From Flavipsychrobacter sp. (GTDB lineage Bacteria > Bacteroidota > Bacteroidia > Chitinophagales > Chitinophagaceae), in contig JANINW010000014.1 in assembly GCA_024508935.1 (NCBI GenBank), positions 19,920 to 83,919 of the forward strand: 64,000 bases of DNA, in the 5' to 3' direction. Shown here piece after piece: positions 1-8,608 of this stretch. The notes beneath the pieces were generated by a model. That model had not been told where the DNA came from. It worked only from the letters and a program-made list of their open reading frames with translations, and made no database searches. Every line of letters begins with the position of its first letter. The stretch's first letter is position 1. A program made the translations under genes and the position numbers.

Positions 1-237
1 AACCGTTTGAATGATGAGTTGGATGAAAAAGCCGGCCAGTATCAATAACCCCGCCTTACTGCCTACCTCGCTGAATGTTTCAGGCAGCAAGTGTAAAAAA
101 GTAATGCTGAGCAGGAAAGAACCTGAAAAAGCAAGTACCGTATGCATACGCGCATCATTCAATCCCTTTAGCCATAACGGGAGGCTACCACCGAGAAAAG
201 TAACAACGAATAAAAGGAGATTGTAGCTGAGTTGCAT
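1..237 (-). CDS. ZIP family metal transporter, N-terminal part (runs off the window)
   Basis: Reading the minus strand from an ATG at 237 gives an open frame to the window edge, about 79 residues. It has a first membrane helix (LLLFVVTFLGG) and then FSGSFLLSITFLHLLPE. The small-residue helix ending in HLLPE is the hallmark of helix II in ZIP (Zn/Fe permease) transporters, where the His is close to the metal path. ZIP proteins carry divalent metal, usually zinc, into the cytoplasm. The start is fixed by an in-frame stop just upstream on the minus strand. The gene is divergent from yqgE. Only the N-terminus is present, so substrate cannot be judged. Confidence 0.72.
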   Translation of the reverse strand, partial: MQLSYNLLLFVVTFLGGSLPLWLKGLNDARMHTVLAFSGSFLLSITFLHLLPETFSEVGSKAGLLILAGFFIQLIIQTV

Positions 238-348
238 GAATTAAAGACTGGTCTGCATGATAAAAGTAAAACCAATTTTATAAATTGGGCGTAGATTATG
301 TCTATATCAGCAAAGAAATAATCTTTTTCTTCGTAATATAGTATAGCT

Positions 349-930
349 ATGGATCTATTTAATCATAAGAAACAGGCAATGGGGGTAAAGCTGGAGCCGG
401 GGTGCATCCTTATTGCAGAGCCGTTATTGCCCGATGAAAATTTCAGCAGGTCTGTTGTTTTGATATGCGAAACAGGCAGCGAGGGTACCATAGGATTTAT
501 ATTAAATAAACCAACTGTATATACAATAGAAGACCTGCTGACCGAATTTGCCGGCAGTACATTGAGTGTATATGAAGGAGGGCCGGTACAGCAGGATACA
601 TTGCTGATGATACATACCTTGCCCGAACTACTAGGCGGCAGTGCAATAAAAGACGGGGTATACTGGGGCGGTTCTTACGATGCACTGCTGCAGGCAAGAA
701 TAGACGACCGGTTTAATGAGCGTGAACTGCGCCTGATGCTTGGATATTCCGGCTGGTCTGCGGGCCAGTTGGAAAAAGAAATTGAAGAGGGTAGCTGGCT
801 GATAGCGCCGTTTGATAAAAATATTTTATTTGAGGCAGAAGTGAAAAATATCTGGACAAGGGCGATAGGCTCGCTGGGGCCGCAATATGCGCATCTTTTA
901 AATATGCCTACAGACCCTCGTTTGAATTAA
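349..930 (+). CDS. YqgE/AlgH family protein
   Basis: The 193-residue product matches the YqgE/AlgH (UPF0301) family in length and layout: it opens after a short N-terminal stretch with a PGCILIAEP-like strand, followed by FSRSVVLIC, GTIGFILNKP, the YEGGPVQ segment, and LMLGYSGWSAGQLEKEI. All of these are conserved blocks of the family. It is predicted to be cytoplasmic with no signal peptide. The biochemical function of the family is not established; AlgH was named for an effect on alginate genes in Pseudomonas. It stands alone here, divergent from the ZIP gene. Confidence 0.9.
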   Translation: MDLFNHKKQAMGVKLEPGCILIAEPLLPDENFSRSVVLICETGSEGTIGFILNKPTVYTIEDLLTEFAGSTLSVYEGGPVQQDTLLMIHTLPELLGGSAIKDGVYWGGSYDALLQARIDDRFNERELRLMLGYSGWSAGQLEKEIEEGSWLIAPFDKNILFEAEVKNIWTRAIGSLGPQYAHLLNMPTDPRLN

Positions 931-951
931 CCCGCAATCAATACTCTTTCT

Positions 952-959
952 TAAATTTG
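952..959 (+). promoter_or_regulatory. Bacteroidota -7 promoter element (TAAATTTG)
   Basis: A perfect TAnnTTTG box lies 20 bases before the ATG at 980. It probably drives the lipoprotein-uvrC pair. Confidence 0.55.
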
Positions 960-979
960 CCATTTCCTAAAAGATACCA

Positions 980-1552
980 ATGCGTTCCACGTTTATTGTA
1001 TTTACATTTTTACTGCTCACAGTTGTTTCATGCAAAAAAAATGATCAGCCGGAAACTGTCCCTGCCGACGGGAAGGATACTTATTATTCCATCAAATTGT
1101 TTGCTAAAGACCAATGGGAAGTATACCGTGGAATGCCGTTTGGGATACAAAAGGTCGTGTACGCCAATGGTAAGGCTGATACGACTTATACCGATGCCTT
1201 TAAAATGGACTGGGGTACCGTGCTGAAGACTTTTTTTGAATCGGATATAAGTGATAAGAAGTACCTGGGGCGGTACGATTTTACCACGTTCTATGATGAT
1301 GCCACTGAGACCCGCAATTTTTACTACGAAGCAAAAGACGATGACCTTTATACCCGGAAATTGCAGATATCTGCTGCCGATTACAACAAGCCGGTACAAT
1401 CCATATATATAGAAACCGCTAAGCGCACTAAATGGACTTATCGCACACAGCGTTTATTTTACATGCCCCGCAAGATAATCAGCATACAGGAGTTTGAACA
1501 ATCAAAAAGCGGGCCCGGAAAAGAAATAAGGATTGAATACCGTTTTATGTAG
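980..1552 (+). CDS. Hypothetical lipoprotein
   Basis: The protein has 190 residues and starts with a lipoprotein signal: a hydrophobic core after MRSTF and a lipobox VVSC with the lipidated Cys at about residue 18, followed by KKNDQ. The mature part is polar and rich in Tyr, Asp and Lys, without a motif I recognise. It probably sits in the outer or inner membrane facing the periplasm. It lies 16 bases before uvrC on the same strand, so the two may be cotranscribed, but a functional link is not evident. An ATG upstream in another frame was ignored because the lipobox fixes this frame. Confidence 0.7.
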   Translation: MRSTFIVFTFLLLTVVSCKKNDQPETVPADGKDTYYSIKLFAKDQWEVYRGMPFGIQKVVYANGKADTTYTDAFKMDWGTVLKTFFESDISDKKYLGRYDFTTFYDDATETRNFYYEAKDDDLYTRKLQISAADYNKPVQSIYIETAKRTKWTYRTQRLFYMPRKIISIQEFEQSKSGPGKEIRIEYRFM

Positions 1553-1568
1553 ATGAAGGAGATGAGAG

Positions 1569-3401
1569 ATGACAAAAGAAGAGTTTGGAAATATTATCAA
1601 ATCGCTGCCGCAGCAACCGGGGTGTTACAAGTACTATGATATAAAAAATGAACTGCTGTATGTAGGTAAAGCTAAAAACCTGCGTAAGCGTGTTAGTTCT
1701 TATTTCAACAAGACACTGGATAATTACAAGACTAAAAAACTTGTATCGCTTATCCACCATATTGACTTTACGGTCACCGGTACAGAGCACGATGCCTTTC
1801 TGCTGGAAAACTCCCTGATAAAGCATTACCAGCCAAGGTTTAACATAGACCTGAAGGATGATAAGACCTATCCTTATATTGTTATAAAAAAAGAAAGTTT
1901 CCCAAGGATTTTTCTTACGCGCAGGTTGATACGCGACGGCTCTGAATACCTGGGGCCGTTTACAGGAGTAGGCAATGTGCGTGAGTTGCTTACTATGATA
2001 AAGCAGAATATTCCGTTACGTACCTGCAACCTGAATCTCTCACCGCATAATATAGCAAGGAAAAAATACAAGGTGTGCCTGGAGTATCACCTGGGCAATT
2101 GTAAAGGCCCCTGTGAAGGTTTGCAAACAGAAGACGATTATAATGCCAACCTGCAGCACGTAAGGCATATACTGAAAGGCAATACAGGCGAAGTACTGAA
2201 ACACCTGAAACAGGAAATGATGCAGTATGCAGCAGAAATGCAGTTTGAAAAAGCAGAGATACACAAGCATAAAATAGATGCCTTGCAGAAGTACCAGGCA
2301 AGGTCAACCGTAGCCAATCCGCACCTGGGCAACCTGGACATAGGTGCTATAGTGAGCGATGAAGAATATGCGTATATCAACTACATGATGGTGGCTAACG
2401 GCAGTGTGGTATATGCTAAGACATTACAAGTGGAAAAGAAGGTAGACGAGGAAGACGGCGATATTTTATCGCTGGCATTGACACGGCTGCGTGAAACATT
2501 TAGCAGCAATGCTAAAGAAATAATAGTACCGGTAGAAATAGATGTGATAGACGAGCATGTGAAAGTGACGATACCTAAAGCAGGCGATAAAAAGAAACTG
2601 CTGGAAATGGGTACTAAGAATGCAGAGATATTCAGGGATGAAGTAGGGCGGAAGAACCGCTTACTGCTGGGTGAGGCAACAAAACAAGAAGCAGAGACCG
2701 TACTGGAAGATATGCAGGATGCTTTACAGCTTACTGAGCTACCGGTACACATTGAATGTTTTGATAACTCGAATTTCCAGGGGGCATACCCGGTGGCTGC
2801 AATGGTCTGTTTCAAAAATGCACAGCCATCTAAAAATGACTACAGGCGTTTTCATATTAAAACAGTAGAGGGTATCAACGACTTTGCCTCTATGGCCGAG
2901 ATCGTTTACCGCAGGTATAAGAAACTGTTGGATGAAGCACAGCCATTGCCGCAACTCGTGATAATAGACGGTGGTAAAGGCCAGCTGAATGCAGCATTGG
3001 AAAGTATAGAGAAACTGGGCATTACCGGCCGTATGGCTATTGTAGGCCTTGCCAAAAGAGAAGAATCTATTTTCTTCCCCGGTGATAATGAGCCATTGCA
3101 ATTGCCTTACGATAGTGCGCCACATAAGCTGATACGCCGTATACGCGATGAGGTGCATCGCTTTGGTATTACTTTTCACCGCAATACACGCAGCAAAGGC
3201 ACATTTAAAAATGAACTGGAAGCTATACCGGGCATTGGTGAGAAAACAGCTACCGAGTTGCTGAAGGAATTCCGTTCTGTGAAAAATATAAAAGGCCTTA
3301 CAGAAAGAGAACTAACACGAGTGGCCGGCGCATCAAAAGCCCGCATTATATGGGATTATTTTCATGCGAATGAAGATGAACCCACCGCCCCTGATGCCTG
3401 A
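1569..3401 (+). CDS. uvrC: UvrABC excinuclease subunit C
   Basis: UvrC makes the 3' and 5' incisions in nucleotide excision repair after UvrA-UvrB load it on damaged DNA. The 610-residue length is normal. Domains in order: GIY-YIG nuclease (residues about 15-92, with GCYKYY and YVGKAKNLRKR); a Cys-containing linker; a UVR motif that pairs with UvrB (MQFEKAEIHKHKI, about 215-235); the RNase H-like second nuclease (IECFDNSNFQG, then LVIIDGGKGQLNAA, with its acidic residues present); and a helix-hairpin-helix tail (AIPGIGEKTATELL). The ATG at 1569 precedes TKEEFGNIIKSLP, the usual beginning of the family. No sign of damage. Confidence 0.97.
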   Translation: MTKEEFGNIIKSLPQQPGCYKYYDIKNELLYVGKAKNLRKRVSSYFNKTLDNYKTKKLVSLIHHIDFTVTGTEHDAFLLENSLIKHYQPRFNIDLKDDKTYPYIVIKKESFPRIFLTRRLIRDGSEYLGPFTGVGNVRELLTMIKQNIPLRTCNLNLSPHNIARKKYKVCLEYHLGNCKGPCEGLQTEDDYNANLQHVRHILKGNTGEVLKHLKQEMMQYAAEMQFEKAEIHKHKIDALQKYQARSTVANPHLGNLDIGAIVSDEEYAYINYMMVANGSVVYAKTLQVEKKVDEEDGDILSLALTRLRETFSSNAKEIIVPVEIDVIDEHVKVTIPKAGDKKKLLEMGTKNAEIFRDEVGRKNRLLLGEATKQEAETVLEDMQDALQLTELPVHIECFDNSNFQGAYPVAAMVCFKNAQPSKNDYRRFHIKTVEGINDFASMAEIVYRRYKKLLDEAQPLPQLVIIDGGKGQLNAALESIEKLGITGRMAIVGLAKREESIFFPGDNEPLQLPYDSAPHKLIRRIRDEVHRFGITFHRNTRSKGTFKNELEAIPGIGEKTATELLKEFRSVKNIKGLTERELTRVAGASKARIIWDYFHANEDEPTAPDA

Positions 3402-3429
3402 TAAATCTGTAAAAGGCATAATAAAATAT

Positions 3430-3437
3430 TATCTTTG
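3430..3437 (+). promoter_or_regulatory. Bacteroidota -7 promoter element (TATCTTTG)
   Basis: A perfect TAnnTTTG box ends 15 bases before the ATG at 3453. A possible TTG start at 3435 lies inside this box and so cannot be the translation start. Confidence 0.65.
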
Positions 3438-3452
3438 CGCAAATTTTATCAG

Positions 3453-3863
3453 ATGTCATCAGACAAGCCTGGTCTTCTCGGCAGCATGGCGAAAATGAAA
3501 TGTCCTAACTGCCGCAAAGGACATATGTTTACCAACAGCTCGGTTTTTCCTCTTTCTCAACTGTTAAGCATGCCCGACCGCTGTGAAGTATGCGGCCAGA
3601 AAATGGAACTGGAAATAGGCTTTTATTACGGTACAGGATATGTAAGCTACGCGGTTTCTTTAGCTGTTTTTGCATTCAATTTTGTGTGGTATTATTTAAT
3701 CTTTGGCATATCGTATAAGGATTACAGTATTTTTTATTACCTCATTACCAGCGTATCTATTGTAGTTTTGCTGCAACCCTGGATCATGCGCTATTCAAGG
3801 GTACTATATTTGTACATGTTTGTAAAATATGGCAAAGGCAGTACCTGGAAATCTGAAGAGTAG
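3453..3863 (+). CDS. DUF983 family zinc-ribbon membrane protein
   Basis: The 136-residue protein begins with two CxxC pairs (CPNC at 17-20 and CEVC at 44-47), which make a small zinc ribbon. Two hydrophobic segments follow (YVSYAVSLAVFAFNFVWYY and FYYLITSVSIVVLLQPW), ending in a short basic tail. This is the DUF983 arrangement. The family's role is unknown; relatives often sit near cytochrome oxidase genes, but that context is absent here. The start at 3453 is chosen because the promoter box overlaps the upstream TTG. Confidence 0.88.
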   Translation: MSSDKPGLLGSMAKMKCPNCRKGHMFTNSSVFPLSQLLSMPDRCEVCGQKMELEIGFYYGTGYVSYAVSLAVFAFNFVWYYLIFGISYKDYSIFYYLITSVSIVVLLQPWIMRYSRVLYLYMFVKYGKGSTWKSEE

Positions 3864-3905
3864 TGCTGTATAGTATTTGTTACAAATTCTTATCTTAGAA
3901 AACTT

Positions 3906-5390
3906 ATGCAAAAAATATTAGTAGCCAATCGTGGCGAAATAGCTGTACGCGTTATGCGCACGGCAAAAGAAATGGGCATAAAAACGGTCGCTGTATTTTC
4001 TGAAGCCGATAGAAATATGCCGTTTGTACGTTATGCAGATGAAGCTGTTTGTATTGGCCCTGCACCGTCTTCACAGTCTTACCTGCGTGCAGATAAAATA
4101 ATAGAAGTAGCCAAACAGGTAGGCGCTGATGCGATACATCCAGGCTATGGTTTCCTTAGCGAAAATGCAGCATTCTCAAAAGCTGTATCTGATGCCGGTC
4201 TCATATTCATTGGCCCGACAGCATACTCTATTGAAATGATGGGTAGCAAAATTGCTGCCAAGCAGGCCGCTAAAAAATTCAATGTACCCATGGTGCCCGG
4301 TACGGAAGATCCGATACAGGATGTAGCCGAAGCGCAGGGTATTGCCGCACGTATAGGTTATCCCATACTTATTAAAGCATCTGCCGGCGGCGGTGGTAAG
4401 GGTATGCGTGTGGTGAACAGCGAAGCAGAGCTGGAGCAGCAGATGCAGATGGCTAAAAGCGAAGCGTTGAGTGCTTTTGGCAATGATGATGTATTCATTG
4501 AAAAATATGTAGGTGCTCCCCGCCATATAGAGATACAGCTGATGGGCGATCAGCATGGCAACTATGTATACCTGTTTGAAAGGGAATGTTCCATACAGCG
4601 CCGCCATCAAAAGCTGATAGAAGAAGCGCCATCGAGCTGCCTGACTAAAGATATACGTAAAGCTATGGGTGAATGCGCAGTAGCAGTGGCACGTTCGTGC
4701 AATTATCACGGTGCAGGTACGGTAGAGTTCCTTGTAGATGAAGACCTGAATTTCTATTTCCTGGAAATGAATACGCGCCTTCAGGTAGAACACTGCGTTA
4801 CTGAAATGATAACCGGTATTGACCTTGTAAAAGAACAAATAAATGTAGCCCGCGGTAATAAATTGTCTGTCAGCCAGGATGATCTTAAAATAAACGGCCA
4901 TTCTATAGAGTTGCGTGTGTGTGCGGAAGACCCGATGAACAATTTCCTGCCTGATACCGGTAAGCTGGAAATGTACCAGCCGCCTAAAGGGCCTGGTGTG
5001 CGGGTAGATGACGGGTATGAACAAGGCCAGGACATTCCTATATTTTATGATCCGATGATAGCTAAGTTGGTAGTACATGCCGGCACCAGGGATGAAGCTA
5101 TTGAACGCTTGTGCCGTGCTATAGATGAGTACTATATACAAGGTATTCAAACTACATTGGGTTTCGGTAAATGGGCAGTTCGTACAGAACCTTTCCGTTC
5201 TGGCAAATTCGATACGAAGTTTATTGATAAATACTTCAAACCCGAATACCTGCAGGAAGAAGACCCCGCTGCCGTAGAGATAGCAGCACTGCTTTCAGGC
5301 ATTGTTTGGGAGGAAAAAAAGCAACAGAAAAAGACTGTTGTAGAATCAGCAAATGGTATAGGCAGCAACTGGAAGCTAAAGCGAAAATAG
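3906..5390 (+). CDS. accC: Biotin carboxylase subunit of an acyl-CoA carboxylase
   Basis: The product carboxylates biotin with ATP and bicarbonate, the first half-reaction of acetyl- or propionyl-CoA carboxylase. The 494 residues show the N-terminal fold (KILVANRGEIAVRVMRTAKEMG), the ATP-grasp glycine loop (KASAGGGGKGMRVV), FIEKYV, the catalytic region EMNTRLQVEHCVTE, and the C-terminal biotin carboxylase domain. E. coli AccC has about 449 residues. The extra tail of about 45 residues ends in NWKLKRK, which resembles versions in Bacteroidota propionyl-CoA-type carboxylases. No biotin carrier or carboxyltransferase gene is next to it, so the CoA substrate cannot be decided. It is followed by a clear terminator. 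Confidence 0.93.
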   Translation: MQKILVANRGEIAVRVMRTAKEMGIKTVAVFSEADRNMPFVRYADEAVCIGPAPSSQSYLRADKIIEVAKQVGADAIHPGYGFLSENAAFSKAVSDAGLIFIGPTAYSIEMMGSKIAAKQAAKKFNVPMVPGTEDPIQDVAEAQGIAARIGYPILIKASAGGGGKGMRVVNSEAELEQQMQMAKSEALSAFGNDDVFIEKYVGAPRHIEIQLMGDQHGNYVYLFERECSIQRRHQKLIEEAPSSCLTKDIRKAMGECAVAVARSCNYHGAGTVEFLVDEDLNFYFLEMNTRLQVEHCVTEMITGIDLVKEQINVARGNKLSVSQDDLKINGHSIELRVCAEDPMNNFLPDTGKLEMYQPPKGPGVRVDDGYEQGQDIPIFYDPMIAKLVVHAGTRDEAIERLCRAIDEYYIQGIQTTLGFGKWAVRTEPFRSGKFDTKFIDKYFKPEYLQEEDPAAVEIAALLSGIVWEEKKQQKKTVVESANGIGSNWKLKRK

Positions 5391-5414
5391 CAGCTAAGTA
5401 TAAAAGATTAGAAA

Positions 5415-5445
5415 TGAGCGCCTTCCGGCGCTTTTTCTTTTTTTT
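5415..5445 (+). terminator. Rho-independent terminator after accC
   Basis: A six-base-pair GC stem AGCGCC/GGCGCT with a short TTCC loop is followed by a long T run. Confidence 0.85.
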
Positions 5446-5519
5446 AACAGGTGGGTGCCGCTTCTTGGTAAGAAACTTGTAAGTATATCATTGAGCGAAT
5501 ACATTGTTTAACCCAAAAA

Positions 5520-5846
5520 ATGATTGTTATGAAAAGGAAATTCGCAGCAATAATGATGAGTGTATTTTTATTGACTTTAGCTATAGATGCAGGCGCTCAT
5601 CCGCATGGCAGGTGGCGTCATCGCCATGGGCACAGGGTATATCACAGGGGTTATTACGAACGTCCCCAATATTATGGCCATCACGGGCACTATTACCGCA
5701 GGGGCTATACAAGGGTGAGGGTAGAAGCACCGCTGCCACCAAGGCCGGTAGTCGTAGTGCCACCGCATCCGCATCGCCTGCCGCCTCCCCCGTTGCCGCC
5801 ACACCCGCCATTACCACCGCATCCGCCATTGCCTCCACATCCGTAG
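5520..5846 (+). CDS. Small secreted His/Pro-rich low-complexity protein
   Basis: The product has 108 residues. A signal peptide (KRKFAAIMMSVFLLTLAIDAGA) is followed by a His/Arg/Tyr/Gly-rich region with many HxH patterns. The tail is built of tandem PPHPPL units, three in near-perfect register, at the very C-terminus. Translation may start at 5520 or at the in-frame ATG at 5529. There is no family assignment. It shares the signal-peptide ending AGAHP with the next gene, so the two look like diverged paralogues. Clustered His could bind metal, which is only inference. Open frames on the other strand here reflect the GC-rich repeats. Confidence 0.6.
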   Translation: MIVMKRKFAAIMMSVFLLTLAIDAGAHPHGRWRHRHGHRVYHRGYYERPQYYGHHGHYYRRGYTRVRVEAPLPPRPVVVVPPHPHRLPPPPLPPHPPLPPHPPLPPHP

Positions 5847-5931
5847 AGATGTGTTAAAATAATGTTTACGTTAAACCAGGCAGTTAATCCTTAGTCAAAT
5901 ACCCAGTGTTAACTTAAAAAGAGAAAAAGAC

Positions 5932-6327
5932 ATGAAGGCTAAAATGATTTTGACGGGATTGACTGCTTTTGTATTAACAATAGCCAGTGTTACAAATGCA
6001 GGCGCTCATCCGGGATGGCGCAGTGGATATTACAGGCCCCATGCGCGTGTGGTGATAGCAGCACCCCCAATTCCTATACCACGTGTTGCTATTGTAGCAG
6101 GCGGCGGTGGTTGTTATGGTGGCGGCTATGGTCGTGGATATGGTTACGGAGGCTATTACAGGCACAACCATTATCGTGAAAGATGCGGTGGCGGTGGTTA
6201 TGGCGGTTATCACCGCGGCAGTCACGGCGGATACAATAATAATGGCGGATATTACCGTGATAACCAAGGGTACGATAACAACGGCTATGGAGGCGGTAAC
6301 GGAGGTTACAGGTCTAACAGGCGATAA
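5932..6327 (+). CDS. Small secreted Gly/Tyr-rich low-complexity protein
   Basis: The product has 131 residues. The signal peptide (MILTGLTAFVLTIASVTNAGA) leads into HPGW, then a short hydrophobic PP/IP stretch, and then a long region of Gly, Tyr, Asn, His and Arg with repeated GGY/GYGG units. The composition resembles structural or adhesive cell-surface proteins and some GYR-rich envelope proteins, but no named family applies. Two Cys residues (in GGCYGG and ERCGG) are the only ones in the mature part. It follows its probable paralogue by 85 bases and is closed by a strong hairpin, so the two may form one transcript. Confidence 0.65.
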   Translation: MKAKMILTGLTAFVLTIASVTNAGAHPGWRSGYYRPHARVVIAAPPIPIPRVAIVAGGGGCYGGGYGRGYGYGGYYRHNHYRERCGGGGYGGYHRGSHGGYNNNGGYYRDNQGYDNNGYGGGNGGYRSNRR

Positions 6328-6340
6328 TAAGAATCGGTTT

Positions 6341-6388
6341 TAAATTAAGAATGCCGCTTTCATTTCCGAAAGTGGCATTCTTAATTTA
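6341..6388. terminator. Bidirectional terminator hairpin
   Basis: A 21-base inverted repeat with one mismatch (6341-6361 against 6368-6388) and a six-base loop lies between convergent genes. Its arms end in T- and A-rich tracts, so it can serve both strands. Confidence 0.8.
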
Positions 6389-6400
6389 ATCATTACAAAT

Positions 6401-6940
6401 TTATTTCTCAATAGCGGCAATAACGTCAGCACTATTCGGTTTTACCCTTGAAGGGAACATTGCCACCAGGTTGCCTTTTTCATCGATCAGGTATTTTTGA
6501 AAATTCCATTTAACCGAGGTGTTGTCATAATGGTTATACGCTTTTTCTGTAAGCCAGTGATAAATTGGTGCCATATCATCACCTTTTACAGATATTTTAG
6601 CAGCCATGGGGAATGTGACACCGTAGTTCTTTTTGCAAAAGCTGGCAATTTCTGAATTGGTGCCTGGTTCCTGTTTTCCAAAGTTATTTGCAGGAAAGCC
6701 TACTATCACCAGTTTGCCTTTGTATTTCTCATACACGCCCTGCAGGTCTTCATATTGTGGTGTATAGCCGCATTCTGATGCCGTATTTACTATCAGTATC
6801 TTCTTGCCTTTAAAATCAGAGAAGTCAATTGTGCCGCCATCCAGGGCCGTTACTTTGAAATCGTAAATACTGGCCGGTACCTGGTTTTGGGGTGCCGGGG
6901 CGAAAAAGAACTTAATCAACAATAAGAGGCTGAATATCAT
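6401..6940 (-). CDS. Glutathione peroxidase family protein with N-terminal hydrophobic segment
   Basis: The enzyme reduces hydroperoxides with a thiol donor, in bacteria usually thioredoxin rather than glutathione. The 179 residues contain the active-site loop NTASECGYTPQ with catalytic Cys57 (not selenocysteine), GFPANNFGKQEPG with the Gln of the catalytic set near residue 90, and VKWNFQKYL with the conserved Trp and Asn. A short hydrophobic N-terminus (IFSLLLLIKFFFAP) suggests export or a membrane anchor, so it probably acts in the periplasm. It is convergent with the Gly-rich gene and shares its terminator. Confidence 0.92.
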   Translation of the reverse strand: MIFSLLLLIKFFFAPAPQNQVPASIYDFKVTALDGGTIDFSDFKGKKILIVNTASECGYTPQYEDLQGVYEKYKGKLVIVGFPANNFGKQEPGTNSEIASFCKKNYGVTFPMAAKISVKGDDMAPIYHWLTEKAYNHYDNTSVKWNFQKYLIDEKGNLVAMFPSRVKPNSADVIAAIEK

Positions 6941-7032
6941 ATAATGTAATTTTTATACTAAACGTTTTTGACCGGGAGATTGTTTTCACAAACCTACGCA
7001 ACAAATTGTGCTTTAATACAAGGCTTATATAT

Positions 7033-7040
7033 TATTTTTG
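7033..7040 (+). promoter_or_regulatory. Bacteroidota -7 promoter element (TATTTTTG)
   Basis: A perfect TAnnTTTG box ends only seven bases before the ATG at 7048. The mRNA would be leaderless or nearly so. It also excludes the upstream in-frame ATG at 7006 as the start. Confidence 0.6.
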
Positions 7041-7047
7041 GGCGCAA

Positions 7048-8574
7048 ATGAAGGGTTCCCATATCCGTTTTCTGCTGTTTTTGATCTCATGCTTTATCGG
7101 TGCAGGCTGTGCCAATATTGTGCCTCCTGCCGGTGGTAAAAAAGATGTAAAGCCCCCCAAACTCCTTGCAGTCGATCCGCCCGATTCTATGCTGAATACC
7201 AGGGTGAACAAGATAGAAATGCATTTCAACGAATTTATTAATGTGAGCAATGCAGCTGCGGAAGTGCAGGTATCGCCTTTATTACCTTTTCCGCTGAATG
7301 TAGTAGCCGTAGGCAAGCGGGTAACCGTAAAAATACCGGATAGCCTGTTACAAACTAATACTACCTACCGCGTATCGTTTGGCAAGTCCATACGCGATCT
7401 ACATGAAGACAACCCTTTTAAAGAATACACATATACCTTTAGTACAGGTAGTTATTTTGATTCCCTGTTGCTGAACGGTGTTGTTATCGATGCTGCTACA
7501 GGCTTACCCGATAGCGGCGTGATCATTTCGTTGTACAATGCTTCAAAATCGGATAGTGCGGTTGTAAGAGAGCGGCCGGTATATATTTCGCACACGGTTG
7601 CCGGCGGAGCTTTTTCAATTAAAGGATTACCTGGCAGAAGTTTTCGCATTTATGCGCTGAAAGACGGGAATAATAACCTGATGTATGACGGAGGGAATGA
7701 AAAAATAGCATTCATTGATAGTGTAGTGATACCGGTAGATAGTGAAGGGGCACCCATAGTGCTGAAAACATTTATGGAAGAAACGCATGACACTGCATTG
7801 CAAAAGAAACCTTCTGTAGTAAAGCAAAATGGCATCAAGTCGAGAAAGAGCGAAGCAGCCGCATCGGGCGATGGCTTGCTGTATACTGTTGCAGTAGATA
7901 CTGCGGATAAGAAAAAACGTACGGTTGATGTCACCAAACCGCTGGTAATAACTTTCAATAAGGCTTTCGATTCTATCAGGGCCAACCGTATATACCTATC
8001 CTACGATAGTGCCGGTATTAGTGTGGAAGCAGCCTTTACCGCAGATACAGATACGGTGAAAAGAGAAGTATTGCTTTTACATACAGTATGGAAAGAAAAT
8101 GCACTGTATACATTGAGGTTGCTGAAAGGTTTTGTGAAGGATACCGCAGGCAATGAGCCTATGCCATCTAAATTCATTTTCCGCACGAAGAATGATGATG
8201 ACTATGGGAAACTGCAGGTGAATATACAGGCTAAATATAAATCGAATAAATACCTGCTGATGATCGTGCATGATAAAGATACGATCTATCAAAAGCCTGT
8301 GGGAGATACAATAGTCAGGCTGAATAAACTGCAGCCGGGTGGCTATGGCATGCGCATCATTGCTGATGAAAATGAGAATGGCAAATGGGATACGGGTGAC
8401 CTGTTTGAGAAAAGACAACCGGAACTGGTCATACCTTTCACCGGCGACCTGCAGCTAAAAGCGGGTTGGGAGAATGTGATGGATTTTGAAACGAAGAAAA
8501 GGTCTAAAGGCGATATTAAAGGAATGAGTGATGGTGGCTCCCCCCAAAAGAGGGATAAGGCTGACAGAAACTAA
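7048..8574 (+). CDS. Lipoprotein with Ig-like (Big_5 type) N-terminal domain
   Basis: The product has 508 residues. A lipoprotein signal with Cys21 in GAGC leads into the sequence PPAGGKKDVKPPKLL, a signature of a large Bacteroidota lipoprotein family carrying an SbsA Ig-like domain. That domain (residues about 35-130) includes the typical EMHFNEFIN and TYRVSFGKSIRDLHEDN strands. A second region has a carboxypeptidase-like fold pattern (FSIKGLPGRSFRIYALKDGNNN), then another Ig-like copy with ITFNKAFDS, and a final domain with ADENENGKWDTGD. Its precise role is unknown. The start was moved to 7048 because the promoter box overlaps the longer frame. Confidence 0.85.
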   Translation: MKGSHIRFLLFLISCFIGAGCANIVPPAGGKKDVKPPKLLAVDPPDSMLNTRVNKIEMHFNEFINVSNAAAEVQVSPLLPFPLNVVAVGKRVTVKIPDSLLQTNTTYRVSFGKSIRDLHEDNPFKEYTYTFSTGSYFDSLLLNGVVIDAATGLPDSGVIISLYNASKSDSAVVRERPVYISHTVAGGAFSIKGLPGRSFRIYALKDGNNNLMYDGGNEKIAFIDSVVIPVDSEGAPIVLKTFMEETHDTALQKKPSVVKQNGIKSRKSEAAASGDGLLYTVAVDTADKKKRTVDVTKPLVITFNKAFDSIRANRIYLSYDSAGISVEAAFTADTDTVKREVLLLHTVWKENALYTLRLLKGFVKDTAGNEPMPSKFIFRTKNDDDYGKLQVNIQAKYKSNKYLLMIVHDKDTIYQKPVGDTIVRLNKLQPGGYGMRIIADENENGKWDTGDLFEKRQPELVIPFTGDLQLKAGWENVMDFETKKRSKGDIKGMSDGGSPQKRDKADRN

Positions 8575-8608
8575 GTATATATTTAACGCGCTATAATAAA
8601 AACTGTAT

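Noticed and set aside
11-226. Plus-strand open frame of 71 codons at the window start
   Set aside because: The minus strand here codes for a clear ZIP transporter N-terminus, so this frame is its shadow.
3435-3452. TTG start for the DUF983 gene
   Set aside because: It overlaps a perfect TATCTTTG promoter box, so it would not be transcribed.
4176-5150. Minus-strand open frame of 324 codons
   Set aside because: It lies wholly inside accC on the opposite strand and shows a random composition rich in Tyr, His and Ile with no domain; accC is certain.
5520-5846. CRISPR-like or tandem DNA repeat at the PPHPPL tail
   Set aside because: The repeats are short coding units without spacers; they are explained by the protein sequence.
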